Shown: positions 16,013 to 25,344, counted from the stretch's first letter. The stretch is 64,000 nt of DNA from Berkiella_A sp050252335 (GCA_050252335.1 JBFWLB010000007.1:9812-73811); one strand, 5' to 3'. Program-made: numbers and translations. The notes: generated by a model not told the origin, from the sequence alone.

Positions 16013-17647
16013 ATGACAGAATCTAAACAATTTGAACAACAAACCAAAATGCTCATAGATGATTTAAAAACTGTCTGCGCCAACTATGGTTTGGGCAACG
16101 ATGGTAATGAATTTAAAATTATCGCTCAAGTATTTTTGTATAAATTTCTGAACGACAAGTTCGTTTATGAAATTAAGCAATTAGACAAAAAGATCGCCAA
16201 GGCAAAAAAATGGGAAGATGCGCTTAACAAATTAGATAAAGATGAATATGAAATGTTAATGATGCAGCTAAGCGAAAGTACAGCTCATATAAGGCAAGAG
16301 CATTTTATTTCAACTTTATTTGCAAAGCAAAACGAACCAAATTTTGCTGATATTTTTGATAACACGTTAGTTGATATTGCCCGTGACAATAGTGATATCT
16401 TCTCAGTGCTCACGGCAGGTGGTGAAAAAATAGTACTATTTGATACTTTAAGTAGATATGTCACTGACAACCGCGATGATTTTTGTAGGGCTATCATTAA
16501 TAAACTCACAGGCTTTAGCTTCGAACATATTTTTCATCAAAAGTTTGATTTTTATGCCACTATTTTTGAGTATCTGATTAAAGATTACAATACTAACAGT
16601 GGCGGAAAATATGCAGAATACTTCACCCCACATGCTGTATCTAAAATTATGGCGCGTTGCTTAGTCCCCAAAAAGAAAGGGGCAAAAGTTCAAAATGTGA
16701 CCTGTTACGATCCTTCAGCAGGCTCTGGCACCTTGCTAATGAACCTAGCCCATGCGATAGGCGAAGACAAATGCACCATCTATTCTCAAGATATCTCACA
16801 GAAATCCTCAAGTTTATTGCGTTTAAATCTAATCCTTAACGATTTAGTACACTCCATACACAATATAATTCAGGGTAACACTTTACGGGATCCCTTCCAT
16901 AAAAAGGATAATGGCGAGTTAGCACAATTTGACTATATCGTTTCAAATCCGCCATTTAAACTCGACTTTTCTGGCTACCGTGATGAACTAGAAAGCAAAG
17001 AAAATCATGACCGGTTTTTTGCAGGTGTCCCCAGTGTACCGAAAAAGAAAAAAGAGTCCATGGCAATTTATTTAATGTTCCTACAGCATATTATCTATTC
17101 ATTAAAGGCTAAAGGTAAGGCCGCTGTTGTTGTACCAACAGGGTTTATTACCGCTCAAAGTGGAATCGATAAAGCTATTCGACAAAAACTGGTAGATGAG
17201 AAAATGCTTGCAGGGGTGGTAAGTATGCCTTCAAATATTTTTGCCAATACTGGTACCAATGTTTCGATTATATTTATCGATAAAACAAATAAAGAAGATG
17301 TGGTATTGATAGATGCCTCAAATCTTGGTGAAACCATTAAGGATGGCAAAAATCAAAAAACTGTTTTGTCACATGCTGAAGAAGATCAGATTATTAACAC
17401 GTTTAATGATAAAAAGCCGGTTGATGATTTCTCAGTGGTGGTTAGCTATGCCGATATTGCATCGGAAAACTATTCACTAAGTGCAGGACAGTATTTTGAG
17501 GTAAAAATCGAGCATGTAGATATTTCACAAAAGGAATTCTTGAATAGGCTGAATGAGTTTGAGGTGAACATTAGACAGTTATTTAAAGATTCTAAAAGCC
17601 TAGAAAATGAGATTATTCAAAATATTAAAGGATTAAATTTTAAATGA
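16013..17647 (+). CDS. hsdM: Type I modification methylase (HsdM)
   Basis: 544 residues. An N-terminal helical HsdM_N domain (about 10-150) precedes the N6-adenine methylase domain: DPSAGSGTLLMNLA is the SAM-binding motif and SNPPF is the catalytic (N/D)PP(Y/F) motif, both intact. With HsdS it methylates adenine in a bipartite site and is part of the restriction complex. AGAAGAAAAA precedes the ATG. The stop overlaps the hsdS start by 4 bases (ATGA), a translational coupling. Confidence 0.97.
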   Translation: MTESKQFEQQTKMLIDDLKTVCANYGLGNDGNEFKIIAQVFLYKFLNDKFVYEIKQLDKKIAKAKKWEDALNKLDKDEYEMLMMQLSESTAHIRQEHFISTLFAKQNEPNFADIFDNTLVDIARDNSDIFSVLTAGGEKIVLFDTLSRYVTDNRDDFCRAIINKLTGFSFEHIFHQKFDFYATIFEYLIKDYNTNSGGKYAEYFTPHAVSKIMARCLVPKKKGAKVQNVTCYDPSAGSGTLLMNLAHAIGEDKCTIYSQDISQKSSSLLRLNLILNDLVHSIHNIIQGNTLRDPFHKKDNGELAQFDYIVSNPPFKLDFSGYRDELESKENHDRFFAGVPSVPKKKKESMAIYLMFLQHIIYSLKAKGKAAVVVPTGFITAQSGIDKAIRQKLVDEKMLAGVVSMPSNIFANTGTNVSIIFIDKTNKEDVVLIDASNLGETIKDGKNQKTVLSHAEEDQIINTFNDKKPVDDFSVVVSYADIASENYSLSAGQYFEVKIEHVDISQKEFLNRLNEFEVNIRQLFKDSKSLENEIIQNIKGLNFK

Positions 17648-18951
17648 AATTGTTAAAATTAAAATCTGTTTCAAATGTTATAACGGGGTTTCCATTTAAA
17701 GGTAATGAATATACTGATCGAGGAGTTAGGACAGTTAGAGGTGAAAATGTTACTGAAGGTAGGCTTCGTTGGGATTCTACAAAACATTGGAATCAACCTT
17801 TTGATAAATTTGAGGAATACAGTTTAAAAGCTGACGATATAGTAGTTGGCATGGATGGGTCAAAAGTTGGGAAAAATAAGGCTAGAATATTTGAAAAAGA
17901 CTTACCGCTATTACTTGCTCAACGAGTCGCATGTATAAGAGCTAAAAAAGGAACTGACCAAGTTTTTTTATATTACTGTATAAATAATAATAGATTTGAG
18001 GATTATGTTTACCGTATTCAAACTGGATCGGCTGTACCCCATATTAGCAAAACTCAAATTGAAGAATATTCAATTCCAGCCTTTGATCTTGACACGCAAA
18101 AAAAATTATCTAAGACTCTTTCTGATCTAGACAGAAAAATAGAAATCAACAACAAAATCAACACCAAACTAGAAGCCATGGCCAAGCTCATCTACGAATA
18201 TTGGTTTGTACAATTCGACTTCCCTGATGCTAAAGGCAAACCTTACAAATCCTCTGGTGGCAAAATGGTTTATAACGAAGCGCTAAAGTATGAAATTCCT
18301 GAAGGATGGGAAGCTAAAGAGCTAGCTTCAATATTAAAATGTAATTATTCTTCAATTGGAAAGAATGGCTCGTTTGATGTGATTGAATATTTGGATACAG
18401 GAAGTTTAACAAAGAATGTCGTTAAAGGCACTGAACGAATATATCCTTTAGAAGATAAAGTACCCAGTAGGGCGAAAAGAATCGTTGGTAAAGATGATAT
18501 TTTATACTCTACAGTGCGGCCAAACTTGTGCCACTATGGAATAATCAAAAAACCATTACATAACATGGTGGCTTCAACTGGATTTGCGCAGCTTGCTAGT
18601 AGAATAGGCTGGATTAGCAACGATTTAATTTATACGTTTTTAACCTCACCTTGGGTTACGAGCAAGTTACACCAAATAGCTACATTATCGGTATCTGCAT
18701 ACCCTTCAATATCACCAAATAATATTTTGGAGTTAAATATAGCTTTACCAAAAGATAAAAAATTTTTTGAGCCTATCAATTTAATGTTTGCCACAATCTA
18801 TTCAAAAATTTCACTTAATCAACAAGAGAATATAGAATTGTCCGCGTTAAGGGACTGGCTCCTCCCCATGCTAATGAACGGGCAAGTTACAGTGAAAGGA
18901 ACGCACCATAGTAAAAAAGGGAAGTTAAAACATGGCAGCGCAATACTCTAA
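17644..18951 (+). CDS. hsdS: Type I specificity subunit (HsdS)
   Basis: 435 residues with the usual two-TRD plan: target-recognition domain 1 (about 1-150), a conserved helical spacer (LDRKIEINNKINTKLEAMAKLIYEYWFVQFD), TRD2 (about 215-375) and a second conserved helix (ISLNQQENIELSALRDWLLPMLMNGQV). The TRDs choose the two half-sites recognised by HsdM and HsdR; the site itself cannot be predicted. Start overlaps hsdM by 4 bases. Its last 20 bases overlap the next gene, so the operon continues. Confidence 0.96.
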   Translation: MKLLKLKSVSNVITGFPFKGNEYTDRGVRTVRGENVTEGRLRWDSTKHWNQPFDKFEEYSLKADDIVVGMDGSKVGKNKARIFEKDLPLLLAQRVACIRAKKGTDQVFLYYCINNNRFEDYVYRIQTGSAVPHISKTQIEEYSIPAFDLDTQKKLSKTLSDLDRKIEINNKINTKLEAMAKLIYEYWFVQFDFPDAKGKPYKSSGGKMVYNEALKYEIPEGWEAKELASILKCNYSSIGKNGSFDVIEYLDTGSLTKNVVKGTERIYPLEDKVPSRAKRIVGKDDILYSTVRPNLCHYGIIKKPLHNMVASTGFAQLASRIGWISNDLIYTFLTSPWVTSKLHQIATLSVSAYPSISPNNILELNIALPKDKKFFEPINLMFATIYSKISLNQQENIELSALRDWLLPMLMNGQVTVKGTHHSKKGKLKHGSAIL

Positions 18952-20128
18952 CCGTCATTTTTTCAGAAAAACACCGAATTGGTATCTGGCTAAATATTTT
19001 GAAGACAAGGGTATTCAGCTTGGCATAAAGGTGTACGAACTACAGGAAAATGATGATGAAGCCTTGCAAAATGCCTTGAACCAACTACAGCCCGACCAAA
19101 TAGCGAGCATCGAAGCAGAGTTTCAAGATGTAAATGCCTTGGCCTGTGAGGGAGGTATTATAGCTCTGGTTGACGAAGCAAGTTTTCACAATGACCAAGG
19201 CTTTATTAAAGAAATTGCTGCTATAGATGGCATGCACGCAAAAGCTATGTATGCATTTCTCAATAAACCTCAATATTGGCGAGGTGCGGCGATGTTTTTA
19301 CATGCCGACAATGTAAGTCCATCATATTGGAAGAAACGCAACGATTTCCTCAATTTACCACCACACCTTGAAAATGATGATACCGACGCTTTTGCCGAAG
19401 CAATTAGTGAGTATTTTTCAGGTAAGGAAGGAAGGGGTAAAAATTGTATTGTTGAGTCCTATCGCCGCAACCAAAAAGAATATCTCTTTGCTCATCCAGA
19501 GGATTTTGGGCAAACCGCTATTGAATGGGTAGGTGGAACTTTAACAAACCAAGCGCATCATCCAGCTTTTGAGATTATTTTTGTATACTGTGAAACGGAA
19601 GGTTCGCTAGACATATACGCCCCTAGAAATGGGAAAGCAGTACCAGATTTACAGGCACTATTTGCTAAACATATTTTAAAGCTAGATAGTTTGTCCGAAT
19701 GGCAAAAGGATCAACGTGTTTATGAGTTAAACACCATATTAGAGAAAGGTTTTGAATTTAAAATAGAGCCAACGTCAGGCATTTCTAGCGTATTAATCAC
19801 TAGCCTTCGAGTAACGTTAAAAGAGGATCGAAAAAAGCGCATTATGGTGGAAGCTGATGCGTATAAAGATGATAAAGCCGTCTTTAGATTACTAGATCGA
19901 TTGAATTTGCCCCCGTATGACGTAACCCAACTAAGTTTAAAAGTAACCTTTGAGCCAGTGGGTGGTGCAAAGGCCAAATCTAAGCGAGTAAATATTACTT
20001 ACCCCAATTCATGTGCGTTGAATCACGATGGCAATGATCTAAAAATACGCCAAATGCTTGCTCGGTCTGGGCTTGAGCCCAAAGCGGTCGAGGTTAAAAC
20101 GGTTGAGCCAGAAGCGATAATGGCTTAA
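18932..20128 (+). CDS. Unrecognised 398-residue protein joined to the hsd operon
   Basis: Starts inside the 3' end of hsdS (20-base overlap) after AAGGGAAG, and its stop directly abuts the next start (TAAATG). No known domain is recognised. Visible features: a conserved-looking start NRHFFRKTPNWYLAKYFEDKG, Trp-rich middle segments (QYWRGAAMFLHADNVSPSYW), ETEGSLDIYAPRNGKAVPDLQALFAKHIL, and a beta-rich C-terminal half with basic patches. No membrane segment or signal. Coupling to the restriction genes suggests an accessory defence or regulatory role, but that rests on position only. Confidence 0.75.
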   Translation: MAAQYSNRHFFRKTPNWYLAKYFEDKGIQLGIKVYELQENDDEALQNALNQLQPDQIASIEAEFQDVNALACEGGIIALVDEASFHNDQGFIKEIAAIDGMHAKAMYAFLNKPQYWRGAAMFLHADNVSPSYWKKRNDFLNLPPHLENDDTDAFAEAISEYFSGKEGRGKNCIVESYRRNQKEYLFAHPEDFGQTAIEWVGGTLTNQAHHPAFEIIFVYCETEGSLDIYAPRNGKAVPDLQALFAKHILKLDSLSEWQKDQRVYELNTILEKGFEFKIEPTSGISSVLITSLRVTLKEDRKKRIMVEADAYKDDKAVFRLLDRLNLPPYDVTQLSLKVTFEPVGGAKAKSKRVNITYPNSCALNHDGNDLKIRQMLARSGLEPKAVEVKTVEPEAIMA

Positions 20129-20920
20129 ATGACACTTGATGAAAATCAGCTATTAATCGAAATATTAACCCGCTTAAGCACTGTTGGCAATTCTATAAGC
20201 CTTAGTTTTGATGAGGTTGAGCAATGGCCTAGCGGCTTGTTAAATACGCTTGTGCAGGCAGGATTGCTTGTTAAGGACGTACAAGCTCAGTCACTTCAGT
20301 GTACAGGTTGTGAGTATGGCTGTTTTATGCCGGTAGTTTTTGCTGAGGACACCCTTCGGGCTTTTATTGTGTGTGATCATTCTGAACAGCAAGATCATAT
20401 GGGGCGTATTGCAGTTAATTTATCACGACTTAGTCAGTGGCAGCTAAATACCAAACAAGTGGCTACTGTGCTTGCAAAGCTATTGAAGGTGGAAGCTAAG
20501 CCCTTGTATCAAGCAAAAACTGGTAGCTATGCCCTTGGCATGCTTAAAAGCCCAAAGGGGCGATGTGCGGCGGTATTAGCCTCCACACCTCTGTCTGTTG
20601 TAATCAATCAGCATTCAGTACTTATTAGCGACTTGTTATATATTGAAGCTAATCGCTTGGTTATTGATTCTCAAAAAATTGATACTGTTCTTCACGCCAA
20701 ACCATTGAGTAAAGGAAAAGTTTACACTGCCCATTCTGATAAACAGCAAGATAGAAAGTGGGCTACTCAAGCAATGTATGCTGATTGGCAAGACCAGTAT
20801 AAAAAGCTAAAGCGGGAGCACCCAACAAAATCTGACCTGTGGATTTCACGTCAAATATCAAAGATGGCTATTGGTAAAGGTAAAAGCCCAGAAACCATTA
20901 GAAAAAATATGAAAGACTAA
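20129..20920 (+). CDS. Unrecognised 263-residue protein with Cys cluster and helical C-terminus
   Basis: Begins one base after the preceding stop, so it is translationally coupled. The N-terminal part has a likely winged-helix-like region, then CTGCEYGCFMP, a Cys cluster that could bind metal. The C-terminal 70 residues (DRKWATQAMYADWQDQYKKLKREHP, then SRQISKM, SPETIRKNM) look like a basic helical DNA-binding or HTH segment. With the 398-residue partner it forms an uncharacterised pair at the end of the hsd operon. Function not claimed. Confidence 0.72.
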   Translation: MTLDENQLLIEILTRLSTVGNSISLSFDEVEQWPSGLLNTLVQAGLLVKDVQAQSLQCTGCEYGCFMPVVFAEDTLRAFIVCDHSEQQDHMGRIAVNLSRLSQWQLNTKQVATVLAKLLKVEAKPLYQAKTGSYALGMLKSPKGRCAAVLASTPLSVVINQHSVLISDLLYIEANRLVIDSQKIDTVLHAKPLSKGKVYTAHSDKQQDRKWATQAMYADWQDQYKKLKREHPTKSDLWISRQISKMAIGKGKSPETIRKNMKD

Positions 20921-20925
20921 AAAAG

Positions 20926-21072
20926 TTGTGCGGAAATTTTTCGCACAAATAACCTATTGATTGACAAAGAATTTGTTCGCTAGGATTCGTTTATTTATTA
21001 TTGTTTCTTTAGCCCGTGTCGTTGAATCCATTGCACTTGTGGCATTGGTTGCCTGCCTTTTTTCGCACAAAT
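20926..21072. promoter_or_regulatory. Hairpin plus 14-bp direct repeats before alpA
   Basis: TTGTGCG (20926-20932) pairs with CGCACAA (20942-20948). The 14-mer TTTTTCGCACAAAT occurs at 20937-20950 and again, identical, at 21059-21072. The second copy ends about 50 bases before the alpA start. Candidate binding sites for a regulator of the recombinase cassette. Confidence 0.45.
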
Positions 21073-21123
21073 CGCCCAATCATCATGGAACCTCATTCCC
21101 AGGAACGTTAAAGAGGTTTCAAA

Positions 21124-21324
21124 ATGTCGCATAAAATTTTAAGACTTCCCGAGGTGATTAAACAAACCGGTTTATCACGTAGTTCAATTTATCTGCGTAT
21201 AGCTAACAATGAATTCCCACAACCTATTTCATTAGGTGGGCGTTCAGTTGGATGGTTACAGCAAGAAATAGATGACTGGTTACTCAACAAAATTGAAACA
21301 AGCCGAATCAACGACAATGGCTAA
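21124..21324 (+). CDS. AlpA-family phage/island regulator
   Basis: 66 residues, whole AlpA domain: LRLPEVIKQTGLSRSSIYLRIANNEFPQPISLGGRSVGWLQQEIDDWL. This is a MerR-like helix-turn-helix that, in P4-like islands, activates integrase or excision genes. AAGAGG lies about 10 bases upstream of the ATG. It overlaps the next gene by 8 bases, and a tyrosine recombinase follows, consistent with control of excision. Confidence 0.92.
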   Translation: MSHKILRLPEVIKQTGLSRSSIYLRIANNEFPQPISLGGRSVGWLQQEIDDWLLNKIETSRINDNG

Positions 21325-21763
21325 TTATAATCCCAACAAGGTAAAGATCAATCGTAGCTATACCTATGAAGAATTGGCTGCTGTGTTTGGAGTGCATAAA
21401 AACACGGTAGCCTCTTGGGTAAATAATGGCTTGCCTTGCATGAAAGATATGCGGCCGTACCTTATTTTGGGGGCGGATGCAAAGCGATATTTACAAATGA
21501 GACAACAAGCAAAAAAACACAAATGTAAGTCAAATGAATTTTATTGCATGCGATGTAAAAAGCCAACACGAGCCGCTGAGAACTTCGTGGAATATTTTCC
21601 ACTGACTGCAACCAAGGGGCGTTTGAGAGGCTTCTGCTTAGCATGCGAAGGAGTCGTGAATAAGTTTATTGCCAATACGAGTTTAGAAAAATATTCACTG
21701 ATTTTTGATCTCGTAAAGCCGAAGGGATTAGAACATATAAATGACAGTGATAACCCTCTCTAA
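21317..21763 (+). CDS. HTH and zinc-finger protein of the recombinase cassette
   Basis: 148 residues from ATG 21317 (8-base overlap with alpA; the frame extends further upstream but without a start signal). The N-terminal half is a MerR/AlpA-like HTH (YTYEELAAVFGVHKNTVASWVNNGLP), the C-terminal half has two CxxC pairs (FYCMRCKKP and GFCLACEG) forming a probable zinc ribbon. Such proteins are found just before tyrosine recombinases and may be excision or recombination partners. The role is inferred from position. Confidence 0.75.
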   Translation: MANYNPNKVKINRSYTYEELAAVFGVHKNTVASWVNNGLPCMKDMRPYLILGADAKRYLQMRQQAKKHKCKSNEFYCMRCKKPTRAAENFVEYFPLTATKGRLRGFCLACEGVVNKFIANTSLEKYSLIFDLVKPKGLEHINDSDNPL

Positions 21764-21793
21764 AACAGTGGTCTTAAATAGTGAGTTTAAACA

Positions 21794-22894
21794 ATGAGAA
21801 GACACAATGCTAATAATGAGCGAATCAAGCGCAAATACTTAGTATTTTTAAAACAAGCCAAGGGTCAAAATGAAGCTACTATTGATGCTGTGGCTAAAGC
21901 GATTGCCCGTTTTGAAAGCTATAACCAGTACAAAGATTTCAAGTCGTTTCACTATGAGCAGGCTATTGGTTTTAAAAAATACTTGGCTAAACAAAAGCAT
22001 CATAAAACAGGTAAGCCACTAAGCTTATCTACTTTAAATGGCACGGTGCGACTTTTAAAAGCATTTCTTGAGTGGCTGTCACAAGAATCTGGTTATAAAT
22101 CCCGTATTAAGTATTCTGATGCTCAATACTTTAACCTGTCGGAAAAGGACACCCGTACCGCAAAAGCTAAACGCCAACAGCCTGTAGCCACAATAGAGCA
22201 GATAAAGCACGTGCTGAGAGTGATGCCTAGTACCACCCCCATTCAAAAACGTGATAGAGCTTTAATTGCATTCACGCTATTAACAGGCGCTAGAGATAGC
22301 GCAATTGCCTCTATGAAGTTAAAGCACGTCGATTTTAATGCTGACACTGTTTATCAAGATGCTAGGGAAGTTAACACCAAGTTCAGTAAAACCTTTGTAA
22401 CATGCTTTTTCCCCGTTGGTGATGATGTGCGCGCAATAGTTTTTGAGTGGGTGACATACCTTAAGACAGAGTGCTTGATGGGTAATGAGGATCCCCTATT
22501 CCCCAAAACAAAAATGATCCAAGATGAAGATAATGGCTTTAAGGCTGATGGATTAACCAATGAACACTGGGTTAGCGCTGCGGCGATACGTAAGATTTTT
22601 AAATATGCATTTGAACTAGCAGATATGCCTTATTTTAATCCTCACAGTTTTCGTAATACCTTAGCAGCTTTAGGTGAAAGCTTGTGCCAGTCCCCTGAGG
22701 AATTTAAAGCATGGAGTCAAAATCTAGGCCATGAGGGCGTACTGACTACATTTTATAGTTATGGCGAAGTGCAAGAGAATAGGCAGGTAGATATTTTTAA
22801 ACAGTTGAGGCAACCGCGTGCGAATAAGTTGGTTGCTAATGTGGATGAATTGGCAAAAGCTGTTGCAAGAGAGATAGTGAAGCAGGGAACTTAG
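21794..22894 (+). CDS. Tyrosine recombinase/integrase
   Basis: 366 residues. A SAM-like N-terminal core-binding domain (about 1-110) precedes the catalytic domain. Catalytic residues are visible: Arg in LLTGARDSAIASM, HxxR in NPHSFRNTL, His in LGHEG and Tyr in TFYSYGEVQ. It lies 30 bases downstream of the HTH-zinc finger gene. It is unlike the P4-type integrase at 24.1 kb, so the island has two different recombinases. Confidence 0.92.
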   Translation: MRRHNANNERIKRKYLVFLKQAKGQNEATIDAVAKAIARFESYNQYKDFKSFHYEQAIGFKKYLAKQKHHKTGKPLSLSTLNGTVRLLKAFLEWLSQESGYKSRIKYSDAQYFNLSEKDTRTAKAKRQQPVATIEQIKHVLRVMPSTTPIQKRDRALIAFTLLTGARDSAIASMKLKHVDFNADTVYQDAREVNTKFSKTFVTCFFPVGDDVRAIVFEWVTYLKTECLMGNEDPLFPKTKMIQDEDNGFKADGLTNEHWVSAAAIRKIFKYAFELADMPYFNPHSFRNTLAALGESLCQSPEEFKAWSQNLGHEGVLTTFYSYGEVQENRQVDIFKQLRQPRANKLVANVDELAKAVAREIVKQGT

Positions 22895-23134
22895 CTACTG
22901 GTTAACTTGATTACAATATCAATTTTTATAAAATTAGATCCCACTTTGTTAGCTTCAAACCAAGAGCAGCTCAGCTTAAGCAGTAGTCAAGTGCCGAGGC
23001 ATTATAGAAAATGTTTGTTCTCATATATGACCCAGCCCATGTGTCTTGGTCTGATGAGATGTTATATTGTATGGGCTCGATGGCATGCCGATAACTACCT
23101 GTGAAATAGGCCAAATTTTGAAAGTTGTGAGCCG

Positions 23135-23242
23135 TAGGCAGCAATGAAAGGCTCGCCAGGTGGGGGGGTGTATACACTGGATGTAGATCGTTCCCTAGGC
23201 GCAAAATAGGCGATGAAAAGTGACGAAAGGCGTTGCTGCCTA
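23135..23242. other. Possible structured non-coding element
   Basis: The 388-base gap 22895-23282 has no gene. In it, TAGGCAGCAA (23135-23144) and TTGCTGCCTA (23233-23242) form a perfect 10-bp inverted pair enclosing about 88 bases with further complementary pieces (CCTAGGCG with ATAGGCG nearby, a G-run at 23162-23168). It could be a small RNA, a leader of the toxin gene at 23283, or a recombination site for the upstream recombinase. Confidence 0.4.
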
Positions 23243-23282
23243 AATATACAAAGTTGAAACTGTACGACTAGAGTACTACAAT

Positions 23283-23675
23283 ATGAAGAAAGAACAAATC
23301 GAATATATTGCGTTTGAAGGATCAGCTTATACTATTGAGTGGTATTACAACGAATCTAACCGGTCGGATGTGCTGGAAGATTTTGAAGAACTTTCAACCG
23401 GGGATAAGAAAAATTTATTTATGCTGTTCGAAAGAATGGGGAATGACGGAGTAATTTCGAATAAAACGAAATTTAGGAATGAAGGCGATGAAATTTGGGC
23501 CTTTAAACCGAAACAAGGTCGTTTTCTATGTTTCTTTCACGTGGGCAAAAAGATTATTGTGCTCAGCTCTTACAAAAAACAAGGTGATAAGCTGCCAAAA
23601 AAGGAAAAGAAAAAAGCTGAAAATCGCATGGCAGATTATAAAGCTAGGGTTAAAAAAGGTGATTATTATGGCTAA
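23283..23675 (+). CDS. RelE/Gp49-type toxin
   Basis: 130 residues. The core reads VLEDFEELSTGDKKNLFMLFERMGNDG, then NEGDEIWAFKPKQGRFLCFFHVGKKIIVLSSYKKQGDKLPKKEKKKAENRMADY. This is the phage Gp49/HigB-like branch of the RelE superfamily, ribosome-dependent mRNA interferases. The usual basic C-terminal stretch is present. It is immediately followed by, and overlaps by 8 bases, a helix-turn-helix gene, the normal toxin-first order of higBA-like modules. Probably an island-stabilising system. Confidence 0.87.
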   Translation: MKKEQIEYIAFEGSAYTIEWYYNESNRSDVLEDFEELSTGDKKNLFMLFERMGNDGVISNKTKFRNEGDEIWAFKPKQGRFLCFFHVGKKIIVLSSYKKQGDKLPKKEKKKAENRMADYKARVKKGDYYG

Positions 23676-24102
23676 ACCAGTATCAACTTACGAAAGATAC
23701 ATGCAGGATGCTGAATTCAAAAAGGAATACCAAAAAGAATACAAAAAATTCTTATTCAGCGAATTACTCTGCGCTTTGATGGACAATGATCGCAAATCCG
23801 TTCGTGTATTAGCCGAACAATGTGGTGTTTCCGCCAAGATCATTCAAAACCTTAGAACTGGCAAGCAAAAGGATTTAAAGCTTTCTACCTTTTTTAAAGT
23901 GATTGAAGTGTTTGGATACGAGGCTTTCATTGAAAAAGGAAACGAAAAAATTCCTCTTTTTGATGTAATTGAAGAGGCCGAGGATTTTGAACCTGTTCTC
24001 CCTAAGAAGCGACCACCACGAGCTGCCTATACTCCAGTTCGGGCAGCTGCTGCTAAACATATGGCAAAGCATAAAGTGGCTGCAAAACGTAAGGAAGCTT
24101 AA
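23668..24102 (+). CDS. HTH antitoxin of the RelE/HigB-type pair
   Basis: 144 residues from ATG 23668 (8-base overlap with the toxin); the longer frame from 23479 is a shadow of the toxin gene. The HTH is in DRKSVRVLAEQCGVSAKIIQNLRTGKQKDLKLSTFFKVIEVFG, Xre/HigA-like. The C-terminal third is acidic then Ala/Lys-rich and probably disordered, as in many antitoxins. The last 4 bases overlap the convergent P4-type integrase gene. Confidence 0.85.
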   Translation: MAKPVSTYERYMQDAEFKKEYQKEYKKFLFSELLCALMDNDRKSVRVLAEQCGVSAKIIQNLRTGKQKDLKLSTFFKVIEVFGYEAFIEKGNEKIPLFDVIEEAEDFEPVLPKKRPPRAAYTPVRAAAAKHMAKHKVAAKRKEA

Positions 24103-25343
24103 TTAACAACTAATCTAAGTGCTCGTTTCTCAAAAAGTTTCATATGCCCAGAGGCTGCCTGCTCGATGTGATTGCTCCACCACTCCATAACAGGTTTTCG
24201 TCTTGCCAGATAATTTGCCCTATTGTAGGCATTTCGCACTTCGTCTTTGCCAGTGTGAGCTAAGGCAGCTTCTATTACGTCAAAGTCAAAGCCTTGCTCA
24301 TTCAGAGTGGTACTTGCTAATGCTCTAAAACCATGGGAAACCAGTAAGCCACCATAGCCCATCCGTTTAAGAGCAACATTTGCGGTGCACGAATTGATAT
24401 GGGTGCGTGGATCACGATCTGCTGGGAACACATGCTCTCTATGGCCACTTATAGGTTTCATGATCTCAAGTAGGGCAATGCATTGGTCGGTTAAAGGAAC
24501 GATGTGTTCCTTTTTCTTTTTCATTCGTTCAGCAGGAATTGTCCAGAGTCGATTCTCAATGTCGATTTCTTCCCAGCGAGCACCTGCGGCTTCGCTAGGC
24601 CTAACCATGGTATGTAGTTGCCATTCGATTAGGCAACGTGTTGTTCGTTTAATGCTTGCTGTGAGGATTGTCCGCATTAATTCAGGTAATTGATCTGGCT
24701 TGAGTGTTGGGAGGTGTTGTTTTGTCGGTGCTTTGAATGCTTTACTGATCCCCGCTAATGGATTAGCCGCGAGTATTCCAGAGTTAACAGCAAAGATCAT
24801 AATTTCATTGAGTCGCTGGCAAAGTCGTTTGACGGTTTCTAGACTGCCTTTAGCAGCAATAGGCTTGATGGTATCGATAGTTTTGACGGCCGTAATCTTA
24901 TGAATAGGTAGTTTTCCTAGGCTCGGGAAAATATGTAGCTCAAGCGAGCGCCATGTGTCGTCTGCGTGGTTGGCTGATACGCTAGACTTTTTGACTTCTA
25001 GCCATTGTGCAGCAATGTGTTTAAGCGTGTTTGTGTGCTCACGTTCTTTTTTAAGATCGTTTTCGTCACGGTATTCTTTGGGATCAATTTCTTTGGCTAG
25101 CAATTCTCTAGCAAATTTGCGTTTGCTGCGTGCGTCGGCAATAGATACTTCAGGATAGCTACCAAAACTGAGGCAGGTTCGCACTTTGGTGAACGGCCGG
25201 TAATAATCAAATAGCCAAAGCTTAGAGCCATTGGGTTTTACGCGAAGCTGTAAGCCTTCGCCATCTGATAGCGCGTAAACCTTCTTTTTGGGCTTTGCCT
25301 GTTTAACTTCAGTATTGGTTAAAGGTTTTGTTGTTCTGGCCAT
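24099..25343 (-). CDS. P4-type tyrosine integrase of the ssrA island
   Basis: 414 residues. The N-terminal DUF4102 arm-binding domain (LTNTEVKQAKPKKKVYALSDGEGLQLRV) and the central SAM-like domain are followed by the catalytic part with Arg in HTMVRPSEAAG, HGFRALAST, LAHTG and Tyr in AYNRANY, all intact. It is the gene nearest the attachment repeat and ssrA, so it is the likely enzyme for insertion there. A perfect inverted repeat lies against its start codon. No clear ribosome binding site. Confidence 0.95.
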   Translation of the reverse strand: MARTTKPLTNTEVKQAKPKKKVYALSDGEGLQLRVKPNGSKLWLFDYYRPFTKVRTCLSFGSYPEVSIADARSKRKFARELLAKEIDPKEYRDENDLKKEREHTNTLKHIAAQWLEVKKSSVSANHADDTWRSLELHIFPSLGKLPIHKITAVKTIDTIKPIAAKGSLETVKRLCQRLNEIMIFAVNSGILAANPLAGISKAFKAPTKQHLPTLKPDQLPELMRTILTASIKRTTRCLIEWQLHTMVRPSEAAGARWEEIDIENRLWTIPAERMKKKKEHIVPLTDQCIALLEIMKPISGHREHVFPADRDPRTHINSCTANVALKRMGYGGLLVSHGFRALASTTLNEQGFDFDVIEAALAHTGKDEVRNAYNRANYLARRKPVMEWWSNHIEQAASGHMKLFEKRALRLVVN

Positions 25344-25344
25344 C

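Noticed and set aside
22907..23104. Plus-strand frame of 65 residues after the recombinase
   Set aside because: No start signal, odd composition, and it overlaps another meaningless frame on the opposite strand.
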